Shown here: positions 54,174 through 62,560 of the stretch, piece after piece
Layout of the letters: each line of letters opens with the position of its first letter
Position numbering within the stretch: the stretch's first letter is position 1
From: Streptomonospora mangrovi
Lineage (GTDB): Bacteria; Actinomycetota; Actinomycetes; Streptosporangiales; Streptosporangiaceae
Direction of reading: 5' to 3'
NCBI RefSeq assembly: GCF_027604915.1
Contig: NZ_JAJAQC010000002.1
Coordinates: forward strand, 88,612-152,611
DNA: 64,000 nucleotides
Notes under the pieces: generated by a model
Databases searched by the model: none
The model's input: only the letters and a program-made list of their open reading frames with translations
What the model was told of the DNA's origin: nothing
Made by a program: the position numbers and the translations under genes

Positions 54174-54632
54174 TCAGCGGCGGGGGTCGGTGAGCACCAC
54201 GGCCATCCCCACCGCCGCGATCCCGCCGAAGAGGTAGCCGTAGGCGGCCACGCTGGAGGTCAGCACGATGTCGCCGCCGGCGCGCACCAGCACCAGGGAG
54301 AACACCGCCGCCAGCCAGCCCAGGGCGGGCAGCAGCGCGCCCAGCCGGGTGCCCATGCCCCACCCGGCGGCGCGGCAGCCGGCGTGCATCACGACCAGCA
54401 CCGCCACCAGCGTGACGGCGGCGACCGCCTGGCCCGCGCCGCCCGCCGCCCACAGGTAGGACAGCCAGCCGGCGAACACCGAGCCGCCCAGGCCCGCCAC
54501 GACGCCCAGCAGCGTGAGGAAGGTGTAACCCAGAGCGGTGACGGCCGGCGCGGCCGCGCGGCGCAGCGCGCCGGGGGGCGCCTGGGCGGCGCGCGCGTCG
54601 GTCGGCGGGGTCGCGGGCGAGGGTGCGGGCAC
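54174..54632 (-). CDS. DUF6113 four-helix membrane protein
   Basis: 152 residues with four TM segments ('ALGYTFLTLLGVVAGLGGSV', 'AAVTLVAVLVVMHAGCRAAG', 'LLPALGWLAAVFSLVLVRAG', 'YGYLFGGIAAVGMAVVL'). It matches the actinobacterial DUF6113 family found beside mshB in Streptomyces, from memory. The function is unknown. GTG 54632 starts 'PAPSPATPPTDA'. It lies 179 bp downstream of mshB in the same direction. Confidence 0.8.
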   Translation of the reverse strand: MPAPSPATPPTDARAAQAPPGALRRAAAPAVTALGYTFLTLLGVVAGLGGSVFAGWLSYLWAAGGAGQAVAAVTLVAVLVVMHAGCRAAGWGMGTRLGALLPALGWLAAVFSLVLVRAGGDIVLTSSVAAYGYLFGGIAAVGMAVVLTDPRR

Positions 54633-54811
54633 GGTGCGGGTTCTTCCTGGGCGGCGGTGCGGGCGGGCGAATCACCCGGTGGGACGCCTCGACCGTACCG
54701 CCGCGCCCGGGCGCGCGGCACCCGCGTCGGCGCCCCGGGCGCGGGTGGGTGTGCCGGGGCGGGGGCGGGCGGAGGCGAGCGGGCGCGGGTGCGACCGGAC
54801 GCGGGCGCGGG

Positions 54812-55672
54812 TCAGGCGAACAGGTCGGTCTCGTAGCCGTCGGGGCCGGGCTTGGGCGCCGATCCCCGCACCAGGGTGAAGTACTCCACGGCCCGGATCT
54901 CCTGGGCGATCCCGTTGGACAGCGCGAACAGCTCGCCCTCCACGGTGATCTGGGTGGCGTGGGCGCGCATGGCCAGCGCCTTGGCCGGCCAGTGGGCGGT
55001 GCCGTCGACGCGGGCGGTGACCAGGTGGTCGGGTGTGGCCGGGCTGATGTCCTCGACCGCCTCGGGCGGAGTGAAGGGGCCGGGGGCGCCGCGCAGCCTC
55101 GCCACGGACTCCTCCAGCACCGAGCGGGGCTGGGCGATGGCGTAGAGCTTGCGGGTCTGCCACGGGGTGCCGGGCAGGGCGCGCTCGGCGGCCTTCTCGA
55201 ACGCGCGCAGGGTGACCCGGTGCGCCTGGATGTGGTCGGGGTGGCCGTAGCCGCCGTTGTCGTCGTAGGTGACGATGACGTCGGGGCGGACCTCGCGGAT
55301 GACCATGGCCAGGGTGTGGGCGGCCTCCTCGACGTCGGCCCGCCAGAAGCAGTCGGGCCGGTCGTTGGTGGGCGCGCCCATCATGCCGGAGTCGCGGTAG
55401 CGTCCGGGGCCGCCCAGGAAGCGGTGGTCGCGCACGCCCAGCGCCACGCACGCCTTGTCCAGTTCGCCGATGCGGTGCTCGCCGAGGGTGTCCTCGCGGT
55501 CGGGCCCCAGGTGGGCGAGGTCGGGCGGGATGATCTCGCCCTCTTCGCCCAGGGTGCAGGTGACCAGGGTGACCGCCGCGCCCTCGGCCGCGTACTTGGC
55601 CATCGTGGCACCGGTGACGATGCTCTCGTCGTCGGGGTGGGCGTGCACCAGCAGGAGTCGCCGATCTGTCAT
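54812..55672 (-). CDS. mshB: Mycothiol GlcNAc-Ins deacetylase
   Basis: 286 residues of the PIG-L/LmbE fold. '[20 protein letters not shown]' (AHPDDE metal and catalytic motif) and '[17 protein letters not shown]' (HPDH) are diagnostic. It deacetylates 1-O-(2-acetamido-glucosyl)-inositol in mycothiol synthesis. ATG 55672 has no Shine-Dalgarno, but TATCGT (55685-55680) is 7 nt upstream, so it is probably leaderless. It is divergent from the S9 peptidase. Confidence 0.94.
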   Translation of the reverse strand: MTDRRLLLVHAHPDDESIVTGATMAKYAAEGAAVTLVTCTLGEEGEIIPPDLAHLGPDREDTLGEHRIGELDKACVALGVRDHRFLGGPGRYRDSGMMGAPTNDRPDCFWRADVEEAAHTLAMVIREVRPDVIVTYDDNGGYGHPDHIQAHRVTLRAFEKAAERALPGTPWQTRKLYAIAQPRSVLEESVARLRGAPGPFTPPEAVEDISPATPDHLVTARVDGTAHWPAKALAMRAHATQITVEGELFALSNGIAQEIRAVEYFTLVRGSAPKPGPDGYETDLFA

Positions 55673-55820
55673 GTTCTGGACGATACCCCCGCACGGTTCG
55701 GACTCCCGGCACCCGTGCCCAAAGCACACCGATCGGGCGGCGGGAGGCGGCGTGTCGGGCGCGTCGCGCGCCCCGCCCCGCCGCCCCCGGCACCGGCGTC
55801 CCATGCGCCACAATCGACCC

Positions 55821-58034
55821 ATGAGCTTTCCTCGGCAGCAGGCCCGTACCCGGCGCTTCACCATCGGCGTTCCGCGCGCCTTCCAGATCTCCCCCGACGG
55901 CCGGCGCGTGGCGTTCCTGCGCGGCCGCGACGGCGACGACGGCCTCGCCTGCCTGTGGGTGCACGACCTGGACACCGGGCGCGAACGCGTGGTGGCCGAC
56001 CCCCGGGCCGTGGGCGGTGCCGCCGAGGAGGACCTGCCGCCCGAGGAGCGCGCCCGCCGCGAACGGCTGCGCGAGACCGGCGGCGGGATCGTCTCCTACA
56101 CCGTGGACCGGGGGTTCACCCGGGCGGCGTTCACCCTGTCGGGCCGGCTGTACGCGGCGGACCTGGCCGGCGACGGCGGGGTTCGCGAGCTCCCCGCCGC
56201 CGCCCCGGTGGTCGACCCCGCGCTGTCGCCCACGGGCGCGGCCGTGGCCTACGTCAGCGGCGGCGCGCTGCGCGTGGTCGACGTCGAGGGCGGGCGCGAC
56301 CGGGCGCTGGCCGAGCCCGACGCCCCCGGCGTCACGTGGGGGCTGGCGGAGTTCATCGCCGCCGAGGAGATGGGCCGGTTCCGCGGGCTGTGGTGGGCGC
56401 CCGACGGCTCGGCCGTGCTGGCGGCCCGCGTGGACGAGTCCCCGGTGACCCGGTGGACCATCAGCGACCCCGCCAACCCCGGCGCGGCGGCGCAGACCAT
56501 CGCCTACCCGCCGCCGGGCACCGCCAACGCCGACGTCCGGCTGGCCGTGCTGGATGTCCTGGACGTGGCGGACGTGGGGGACTCCGGCGGCGCCGCGCCC
56601 GAGCCGCGCTGGGTCGAGTGGGACCGCGAGGCGCTGCCCTACCTGGTGACCGCCGGCTGGGCCGCCGCGGCCGACGGCGCGCCCGAGGTCGCCTTCACCG
56701 TGCAGAGCCGCGACCAGCGCACCCTGCGCCTGCTGCGCGCCGACGCCGCCACCGGCGCGGTGCGCGAGGTCCGCGCCGAGACCGACCCGGTGTGGGTCGA
56801 GATCATGCCGGGGGTGCCCGCCCACACCGAGGACGGCGAGACGGTGTGGATCGGGCTGTGCGCTGAGGGCGCCGGCGGCGGGGTGCGCCGCGCCGTGTTC
56901 GTCGGCGACCGGGAGTTCGGGCCGCGCGAGGACTCCCTGCGCGCGGTGCTCGACGTCGACGGCGGCCACGTGCTGTACTCCGCGTCCCCGGCGGGCCGGC
57001 CGGGCGAGACCGGGCTGTGGCTGCTGGACACCCGCACCGGCGCGGCCCGGCGCGTGTCCGTGCCGGGCGCCGGCGACTCCCCCGGCATGGAGTCGGGGCG
57101 GCTGCGCGGGGGCACCCTCGTGCTCCAGCGCCGCGACATGGACACCGACGGCGTGCGCACCCTGCTGCTGGCCGACGCCGCCTCCGAGGCGCCGCGCCCG
57201 GCCGGTGAGATCCGCAGCCTGGCGCACGCGCCCGACCTGCCCCGGCCCCGGCCGGCGTTCTGGTCGGCGGGCGAGCGGCGGATCCCGGCGGCGCTGCTGC
57301 TGCCGTCGTGGTACGAGCCCGACCCCGCCGCGCCGCTGCCGGTGCTGATGGACCCCTACGGCGGCCCGCACGCCCAGCGCGTGGTGCGCGCCCGGGCCGC
57401 CTACCTGACCTCGCAGTGGTTCGCCGAGCAGGGCTTCGCGGTGCTGGTCGCCGACGGCCGGGGCACCCCGGGCGTGGGGGTGGCCTGGGAGCAGGCGGTC
57501 CACGGCGACCTGGCGAACCCGGTGCTGGAGGACCAGGTGGCCGCGCTGCACGACGCGGCCGAGCGGTTCGGCTGCCTGGACCTGTCCCGGGTGGCGGTGC
57601 GCGGCTGGTCCTTCGGCGGCTACCTGGCGGCCCTGGCGGTGCTGCGCCGCCCCGACGTCTTCCACGCCGCCGTGGCGGGGGCGCCGGTGACGCTGTGGGA
57701 GCTGTACGACACCCATTACACCGAGCGCTACCTGGGCACGCCCGAGGAGCGGCCCGCCGCCTACGCGCGCTCCTCGGTGCTGGAGGGCTGGGCCGAGCCC
57801 CACCGCCCGCTGATGCTGATCCACGGCCTGGCCGACGACAACGTGGTGTTCGCCCACTCCCAGCGCCTGTCCACGGCCCTCCTGGCGGCCGGACGCGCCC
57901 ACACGGTGCTGCCGCTGTCGGGGATCACGCACATGCCCTCGGAGGAGACCACGGCCGAGAACATGCTCCTGCTCCAGGTGGAGTTCCTGCGCACGGCCCT
58001 GGGCCTTCCGGCGAAGCCGGAGGCCGCCCGCTAG
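55821..58034 (+). CDS. S9-family prolyl oligopeptidase / dipeptidyl peptidase
   Basis: 737 residues. The N-terminal ~480 form a beta-propeller ('[17 protein letters not shown]', '[17 protein letters not shown]'). The catalytic hydrolase has '[11 protein letters not shown]' (Ser about 596), 'GLADDNVVF' (Asp about 673) and 'GITHMPS' (His 704). '[11 protein letters not shown]' is the S9 signature. There is no signal peptide, so it is cytosolic. It cleaves short peptides, likely DPP-IV type. CACAAT lies 6 nt before ATG 55821, suggesting a leaderless mRNA. Confidence 0.9.
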   Translation: MSFPRQQARTRRFTIGVPRAFQISPDGRRVAFLRGRDGDDGLACLWVHDLDTGRERVVADPRAVGGAAEEDLPPEERARRERLRETGGGIVSYTVDRGFTRAAFTLSGRLYAADLAGDGGVRELPAAAPVVDPALSPTGAAVAYVSGGALRVVDVEGGRDRALAEPDAPGVTWGLAEFIAAEEMGRFRGLWWAPDGSAVLAARVDESPVTRWTISDPANPGAAAQTIAYPPPGTANADVRLAVLDVLDVADVGDSGGAAPEPRWVEWDREALPYLVTAGWAAAADGAPEVAFTVQSRDQRTLRLLRADAATGAVREVRAETDPVWVEIMPGVPAHTEDGETVWIGLCAEGAGGGVRRAVFVGDREFGPREDSLRAVLDVDGGHVLYSASPAGRPGETGLWLLDTRTGAARRVSVPGAGDSPGMESGRLRGGTLVLQRRDMDTDGVRTLLLADAASEAPRPAGEIRSLAHAPDLPRPRPAFWSAGERRIPAALLLPSWYEPDPAAPLPVLMDPYGGPHAQRVVRARAAYLTSQWFAEQGFAVLVADGRGTPGVGVAWEQAVHGDLANPVLEDQVAALHDAAERFGCLDLSRVAVRGWSFGGYLAALAVLRRPDVFHAAVAGAPVTLWELYDTHYTERYLGTPEERPAAYARSSVLEGWAEPHRPLMLIHGLADDNVVFAHSQRLSTALLAAGRAHTVLPLSGITHMPSEETTAENMLLLQVEFLRTALGLPAKPEAAR

Positions 58035-58517
58035 GCGGGGGAAGGGCACCACGGCACCCAACCTGGTCACCCGGGCGACGCGTGGGTGGCCCGGTTGGTT
58101 GTCCTTTCCCCCACCCATGCGTGGCCGGATCCGGCCACGCCGAGGGGTTGCGGCGACGCTCGGTCACCACCGCCTCCGGTGCGCCCTCGGGCGCCCGAAC
58201 ATCCCGCCACCACGCCGCTGCGCGGGGATCTCGGCGGGACGCGGGGGCGCGGGAGCGGCGCGGGGCGGGTGGGGCGGCGTCGACTTTATGTCCGCCATCG
58301 GCGACTTGTAGTGATATGGCGCGTTCACCGGCCCTCTGTCGCGTTCTCCGTTGACGACTTATGGTTGCCGGGTGCTCACCGAGTGTCGGTGGGCATGGGT
58401 TGACGGCCGGTCCTCCGGGTCCGCCGGCCGGGCCCGCGCGCTGGGTCCCCGCTCGTCAGCGCCGGTCCCGCCCTTGCCCGACCCCCTTCCCCCGACCCCC
58501 ACACGAAAGGGCAGGAG
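58035..58517 (+). other. Upstream region of secreted protease
   Basis: About 480 bp with no gene. It begins with the S9 terminator (58059-58097). The part 58279-58372 is less GC-rich and should hold the protease promoter; TATGGT at 58360-58365 is the best -10 but lacks a -35. CACCGA (58377-58382) and TCGGTG (58386-58391) form an inverted repeat just beyond, a candidate operator. Confidence 0.45.
58059..58097 (+). terminator. Terminator after S9 peptidase
   Basis: 58059-58072 and 58084-58097 pair over 14 positions with one mismatch and one wobble, loop 11 nt. TTGTCCTTTCCC follows. It starts 25 nt past the stop. Confidence 0.7.
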
Positions 58518-59678
58518 TTGCGAAAGAATTCCGTCTCCCTCGCCGTGGGCGGCGCCGCCCTCGCACTGGGCCTGGCCGCGGTCCCCGTGGCCGCGGCCGC
58601 CGACGACGCGCCTCCCGAACAGCGGCCCACCCCACTCCAGGCCGCCGCCTCCCAGGCCGAGGCGCTCCAGCGCGACCTCGGCCTCAGCGCCGAGGAGGCC
58701 GACACCCTGTTCGCCGAGCAGCGGCGCGCCGGCGCCGTGGAGGACGAGCTGCGGCAGCGGCTCGGCGACTCCTTCGGCGGCGCCCGCTTCGACGTCGAGA
58801 CCGCCCGGCTCACCGTCGCCGTCACCGACTCCGCCGCCGCCCGCGAGGTGCGCGAGGCCGGCGCGGAGCCCCAGGTGGTGGAGCACGGCCAGGACGTGCT
58901 CAACGCCGCCGTCGCCGACCTCAACCGCGAGGGCGCCGACCTGTCCGAGGGCATCACCGGCTGGTACCCCAGCACCGCCGCCGACCGCGTGGTGATCACC
59001 GTGCTGGCCGGAACCTCCGGCGCCGAGGACGCCGCCCGCGCCTTCGCCGCCGACGCCGGCGTGCCCGCCGACCTGGTGCGCGTGGAGGAGACCTCCGCCG
59101 CGCCCGAACTCTACGCCGACGTCATCGGCGGCGACCCCTACACGATCGACGGCTCGGGCCGCTGCTCCATCGGGTTCGCCACCGAGACCGGGTTCGTCAC
59201 CGCCGGGCACTGCGGCGCGGCAGGCACCTCCGTCAGCAGCGAGGACGGCTCCGGCACCGGCACGGTCACCGACTCCGTGTTCCCCGGCTCGGACATGGCC
59301 GTGGTCGAGACCGACGCCAACTGGACCCCGGTGGGCCAGGTCAACGACTACGCCGGCGGCACGGTCGCGGTGGCCGGCTCCGAGGAGGCCGCCGAGGGCG
59401 CCGCCGTCTGCCGGTCGGGCTCGACCACCGGCTGGCACTGCGGCACCATCGGCGCCAAGAACCAGAGTGTGACCTACCCCGAGGGCACGGTCGAGGGCCT
59501 GACCGAGACCGACGTCTGCGCCGAGCCAGGCGACTCGGGCGGCTCCTGGCTCAGCGGCGACCAGGCCCAGGGCGTGACCTCCGGCGGGTCGGGCGACTGC
59601 ACGTCGGGCGGCACGACCTACTTCCAGCCCGTCAACCCGATTCTGGAGGAGTTCGGGGCCACCCTGCTGACCGGCTGA
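58518..59678 (+). CDS. Secreted S1 serine protease, alpha-lytic/NAPase type, with propeptide
   Basis: 386 residues. Sec signal: 'RKNSVSLAVGGAALALGLAA' ending near 'VAAAADD'. A propeptide of about 170 residues follows. The mature domain starts near 'ADVIGGDPYTI' (about 200) and has 'TAGHCG' (His231), 'GSDMAVVE' (Asp259) and 'EPGDSGGSW' (Ser340). 'SGSTTGWHCGTI' and paired cysteines match streptogrisin and Nocardiopsis acid-active proteases. The start is TTG 58518, with AAAGG 7 nt upstream. It is exported as a self-processing zymogen. Confidence 0.94.
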   Translation: MRKNSVSLAVGGAALALGLAAVPVAAAADDAPPEQRPTPLQAAASQAEALQRDLGLSAEEADTLFAEQRRAGAVEDELRQRLGDSFGGARFDVETARLTVAVTDSAAAREVREAGAEPQVVEHGQDVLNAAVADLNREGADLSEGITGWYPSTAADRVVITVLAGTSGAEDAARAFAADAGVPADLVRVEETSAAPELYADVIGGDPYTIDGSGRCSIGFATETGFVTAGHCGAAGTSVSSEDGSGTGTVTDSVFPGSDMAVVETDANWTPVGQVNDYAGGTVAVAGSEEAAEGAAVCRSGSTTGWHCGTIGAKNQSVTYPEGTVEGLTETDVCAEPGDSGGSWLSGDQAQGVTSGGSGDCTSGGTTYFQPVNPILEEFGATLLTG

Positions 59679-59775
59679 GGCGCGAAGAGCCTTTGCCGAG
59701 CCGCCGAACGAGCCACCGTTCGACCGCAGCGCGCGGTCCGCGTCCGTGGGGCGCCGGGCCGCGCGCTCGCGCGCG

Positions 59776-60228
59776 TCAGGCCGGCGCGCAGTCCTCGCCG
59801 CAGTCGCCGTCGGGCAGCCGCGCCAGCAGGTCGCGCAGCAGCGCGCGGTCCTCGGCGGCCAGCTCCGCGAACAGCGCCGCCGCCTGGGCGTCCCCGCGCT
59901 CCCGCAGGAGTGCCTGGCGACGCCGGCCCTCGTCGGTGAGGACCAGCACCTTGACCCGCCGGTCCTGGGGCGAAGGGCTGCGGCTGACCAGGCCGCGGCG
60001 CTCCAGGGCGTCCACGAGCTGGGTGACGTTGGAGGGGTCGCAGGACAGCCACCGGGCGAGGTCGCGCATGGGCGCGGACTCGCGGAGGTTCAGCAGGGCC
60101 AGCGCCTGCACCCGCGTAAGGCCCTGTTCGGCCGCCGCCGCGTTGAACGCGGCGCGGAGTCGCCGCGCCGCTCCCATGACCAGGTGACTCAGTTCGCGGA
60201 CGACGGGATCGGCGGGGGCGGCGCTCAT
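59776..60228 (-). CDS. MarR-family regulator
   Basis: 150 residues. 'QGLTRVQALALLNLRESAPM' and 'DLARWLSCDPSNVTQLVDAL' are the wHTH; 'GLVSRSPSPQDRRVKVLVLT' is the wing. It ends with a Cys pair ('DCGEDCAPA') that might respond to redox. ATG 60228 is used; GGGAG is only 1 nt upstream. It is divergent from the DUF6069 gene, and two palindromes in the intervening region are its likely operators. Confidence 0.9.
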   Translation of the reverse strand: MSAAPADPVVRELSHLVMGAARRLRAAFNAAAAEQGLTRVQALALLNLRESAPMRDLARWLSCDPSNVTQLVDALERRGLVSRSPSPQDRRVKVLVLTDEGRRRQALLRERGDAQAAALFAELAAEDRALLRDLLARLPDGDCGEDCAPA

Positions 60229-60310
60229 ACTCCCGATGGTACGCAGCCGTTGGACCCGGCAACGGTCGGGTCCGGCAACAGTGGCACGCCACCACCGTCC
60301 ACTCCCGGAA

Positions 60311-60366
60311 TGTTGAGTTTCTCAAGTGATGCCGTTAGGCTCCCCGAATACTTGAGCTTCTCAACA
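60311..60366. promoter_or_regulatory. Twin MarR operators overlapping a promoter
   Basis: TTGAG-N3-CTCAA occurs at 60313-60325 and again at 60352-60364, 39 bp apart. The flanking bases make the two sites an inverted pair (TG...GT versus AC...CA). TTGAGT (60313-60318), a 17-nt spacer and TAGGCT (60336-60341) form a rightward promoter inside the pair, so bound regulator would block it. Start near 60348. Confidence 0.7.
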
Positions 60367-60389
60367 ATGGTTACCTTCAAGGAGACACC

Positions 60390-60848
60390 GTGGCCGCTGC
60401 CGCCTCCCCCGCCGGCCCGCCCGCCGAAACCCCCGACGCCGCCCCCGGCCGCCGGACCACCCGCACCCGGGACCGCGCGCTGGCCGTCGCCGGCGCCGTG
60501 GCCGCCGTCCTCGTGCTGTGGGTGGTCGGCGTTCCGCTGCTGGGCCTCGACCTCGTGGTCGAGCAGCCCGGCCAGGCGCCCCTCCAGATCACCGTGGTCG
60601 CGGTCGTCGTGATGAGCCTGGTGCCCGCCCTGCTGGGCTGGGCGCTGCTGGCCGTGCTGGAGCGGTTCACCCGCCACGCGCGCACCGTCTGGACCGCCGC
60701 CGCGCTGGTCGTGCTGGCGGTGTCGTTCCTGCCCTTCCTCAACGCCACGGCGGGCACCGGCACCCTCGTCGTCCTGGCCCTGATGCACGTGGCCGTGGCC
60801 GCCGTGCTCATCCCGGTGCTGTGGCGCACCTCGGCGCCCCGCGCCTGA
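60390..60848 (+). CDS. DUF6069 four-helix membrane protein
   Basis: 152 residues. TM segments include 'ALAVAGAVAAVLVLWVVGVP', 'ITVVAVVVMSLVPALLGWAL', 'AALVVLAVSFLPFLNAT' and 'VALMHVAVAAVLIPVLW'-like stretches. The layout matches the DUF6069 family, which lacks a known function. GTG 60390 has AAGGAG 5-7 nt upstream. It is the first gene under the MarR-controlled promoter and is followed by a deazaflavin oxidoreductase gene 100 bp later. Confidence 0.8.
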   Translation: MAAAASPAGPPAETPDAAPGRRTTRTRDRALAVAGAVAAVLVLWVVGVPLLGLDLVVEQPGQAPLQITVVAVVVMSLVPALLGWALLAVLERFTRHARTVWTAAALVVLAVSFLPFLNATAGTGTLVVLALMHVAVAAVLIPVLWRTSAPRA

Positions 60849-60948
60849 CCGCCTTCCCCTCGCCCTCCGCACCGACTCTCCCCGCCGCCTTCGTCCGGGC
60901 CCGGCCGCACACCGCGCCAACCGACCCGGCGACCGAAAGGACACCCGC

Positions 60949-61410
60949 ATGACCGCGCACGACAGCGAATCCGTGGTGGACAGCCCGACCGACTGGGTGG
61001 CCGACCACATCCGCAGGTACATCGAGACCGACGGCGAGGAGGGGCACCTGTTCATGGGCTTCCCCACCCTGCTGCTCACCACGCGCGGCCGCCGCTCCGG
61101 CAGGCGGCGCCGCACCGCGCTGATCTACGGCGAGGACTCCGGCCGCCTCCTGCTGGTCGCCTCCAACGGCGGCGCCCACGCCCACCCCGCCTGGTACCTC
61201 AACCTGCGCGAGCACCCCGAGGTCGAGGTGCAGGTGCGCGCCGACCGGTTCACCGCCACCGCCCGCACCGCCTCGCCCGAGGAGCGGCCCCGCCTGTGGG
61301 ACCACCTCGTGGGCGTCTTCCCGCAGTACGCGGAGTACCAGCAAAAGACCGACCGGAACATCCCCGTGGTCATCCTGGAGCGCGCCGGCACCGCGCCGGC
61401 CGGCTCCTGA
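60949..61410 (+). CDS. Deazaflavin (F420)-dependent nitroreductase-family protein
   Basis: 153 residues of the Ddn/FDOR-A type. 'LLLTTRGRRSGRRRRTALIY' and 'RLLLVASNGGAHAHPAWYLN' are the F420-binding signature, followed by 'LREHPEVEVQV'. It would use reduced F420 to reduce quinones or other acceptors. AAAGGA is about 8 nt before ATG 60949. It is probably in the MarR-controlled unit with the DUF6069 gene. Confidence 0.88.
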   Translation: MTAHDSESVVDSPTDWVADHIRRYIETDGEEGHLFMGFPTLLLTTRGRRSGRRRRTALIYGEDSGRLLLVASNGGAHAHPAWYLNLREHPEVEVQVRADRFTATARTASPEERPRLWDHLVGVFPQYAEYQQKTDRNIPVVILERAGTAPAGS

Positions 61411-61519
61411 CGCCCCGCCGCCGCCCCTCTCCCCGCCGCCCCGCCCCCGCCCGCGCGGGTGGCCGGTCGGCGGTCCGCCGCGACCGCCGACCCGCCCGCG
61501 CCCCTGCTCACCCAGGCTC

Positions 61520-61525
61520 TAGGCT
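61520..61525 (+). promoter_or_regulatory. TAGGCT -10, leaderless-type promoter
   Basis: TAGGCT ends 6 nt before ATG 61532, with no Shine-Dalgarno between. The transcript probably begins at the start codon. Confidence 0.5.
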
Positions 61526-61531
61526 GGCGGC

Positions 61532-61903
61532 ATGCGCTCACCGGTGACCGCCCTCGTGCTCGACGTGCTCTGCGTCCTGGCCTTCGTGCTCATCGGCCGG
61601 GCCAACCACGCCGAAGGGTTGGCGCCCGCCGGGGTGGCCGCCACCGCGTGGCCGTTCCTCGCCGCGCTCGCGGCGGGCTGGCTGGTGTGCCTGGCCTGGC
61701 GGCGGCCCGCGGCCCTGGTGCCCACCGGGGTGGTGATGTGGCTGGTCACGCTGGCGGGCGGCATGGCCCTGCGCGCGGCCGCCGGCGGCGGTGTGCAGGT
61801 CTCCTTCGTCGTGGTCGCGGCGGTGTTCCTGGGCCTGGTCTTGGTGGGCTGGCGGGCGCTGGCCCTGCTGCGCCGGCCCCGGGGCGGCGCGGCCGCGGGC
61901 TGA
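61532..61903 (+). CDS. DUF3054 membrane protein
   Basis: 123 residues. Four TM segments ('ALVLDVLCVLAFVLIGRANH', 'TAWPFLAALAAGWLVCLAW', 'LVPTGVVMWLVTLAGGMAL', 'VSFVVVAAVFLGLVLVGW') and the 'IGRANH' motif match DUF3054, a family of unknown role. It is complete, with a leaderless-type promoter. It follows the Ddn gene by 121 bp. Confidence 0.87.
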   Translation: MRSPVTALVLDVLCVLAFVLIGRANHAEGLAPAGVAATAWPFLAALAAGWLVCLAWRRPAALVPTGVVMWLVTLAGGMALRAAAGGGVQVSFVVVAAVFLGLVLVGWRALALLRRPRGGAAAG

Positions 61904-61982
61904 CCCCGCCGGGCGGGCCGCAGACCGGGCCGGGGAGGTCGGTCCAGGTACTGCGGCGTTGTCCACAGAATCACGCAGAGCC

Positions 61983-62423
61983 ATGGCGCGCGGGCAGCGG
62001 GTGGAGGACCATGGAAGCGTCCCTTCGTCACCGGATCCGGGAGCGCCCGTGGTCGACCAGGTCCTGATCGCCATCGCCGCCGCCGTTGCGGGCAAGGCCG
62101 TCGAGCCCTTCACCGAAGGCGCGGTGGCCTCCCTGCGCCGGCTGCGCGGCGCCGTCCTCGCCCGCTTCCGCAAGGAGCCCGAGCCCCACGCCGCCCTGGA
62201 GGCCGCCCAGGTCGACTACGACGACACCGAGGCCATCGAGGTCCTGGCCGCCCACATCGGTGCCGCCGCCGAGCGCGACCCCGACCTCCGCGTGCTCGTC
62301 GAGGAGCTGCGGCCCCACTTCGCCGCCGCCGGCCCCCAGGTGCGCAACACCGTCGTCGGCAAGGTGTCGGGCAACGTCATCCAGGCCCGCGACGTGATCG
62401 GCGGGATCGACCTCGGCCGCTGA
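61983..62423 (+). CDS. Small helical protein with QARD/GG tail motif
   Basis: 146 residues from ATG 61983, or 124 from GTG 62049. The first stretch 'VVDQVLIAIAAAVAGKAVEP' is hydrophobic-helical but may not span the membrane. It continues with charged helices and ends with 'VVGKVSGNVIQARDVIGGID'. That strand-turn tail recalls the short 'G.V.G.VVQA..I.GG' motif found in actinobacterial proteins with NACHT, CHAT or TPR domains. There is no catalytic motif. I see no clear ribosome site for either start. Confidence 0.65.
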   Translation: MARGQRVEDHGSVPSSPDPGAPVVDQVLIAIAAAVAGKAVEPFTEGAVASLRRLRGAVLARFRKEPEPHAALEAAQVDYDDTEAIEVLAAHIGAAAERDPDLRVLVEELRPHFAAAGPQVRNTVVGKVSGNVIQARDVIGGIDLGR

Positions 62424-62470
62424 CCCGCCCCGGCCCCGCGTCCCCTTCGGTGGACGCCGCACTCTCCGGC

Positions 62471-62500
62471 GTCTCACATGGCGAGACGGATGTCTCATGT
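62471..62500. promoter_or_regulatory. GTCTC-type operator before transporter
   Basis: GTCTC occurs at 62471-62475 and 62492-62496, with its complement GAGAC at 62483-62487. GAGAC-N4-GTCTC (62483-62496) is a perfect palindrome. A TATAGC hexamer at 62522-62527 lies downstream as a possible -10. It is likely a regulator site for the transporter gene. Confidence 0.5.
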
Positions 62501-62560
62501 AACGTCGGCGTCAAAGTAGGCTATAGCGGTCATCAACCTACGAAGCGGGAGGTAGCGGCC

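Noticed and set aside
54672..58118. 1148-codon minus-strand frame opposite the S9 peptidase
   Set aside because: Shadow frame; mshB and the S9 gene use the supported frames and show catalytic motifs.
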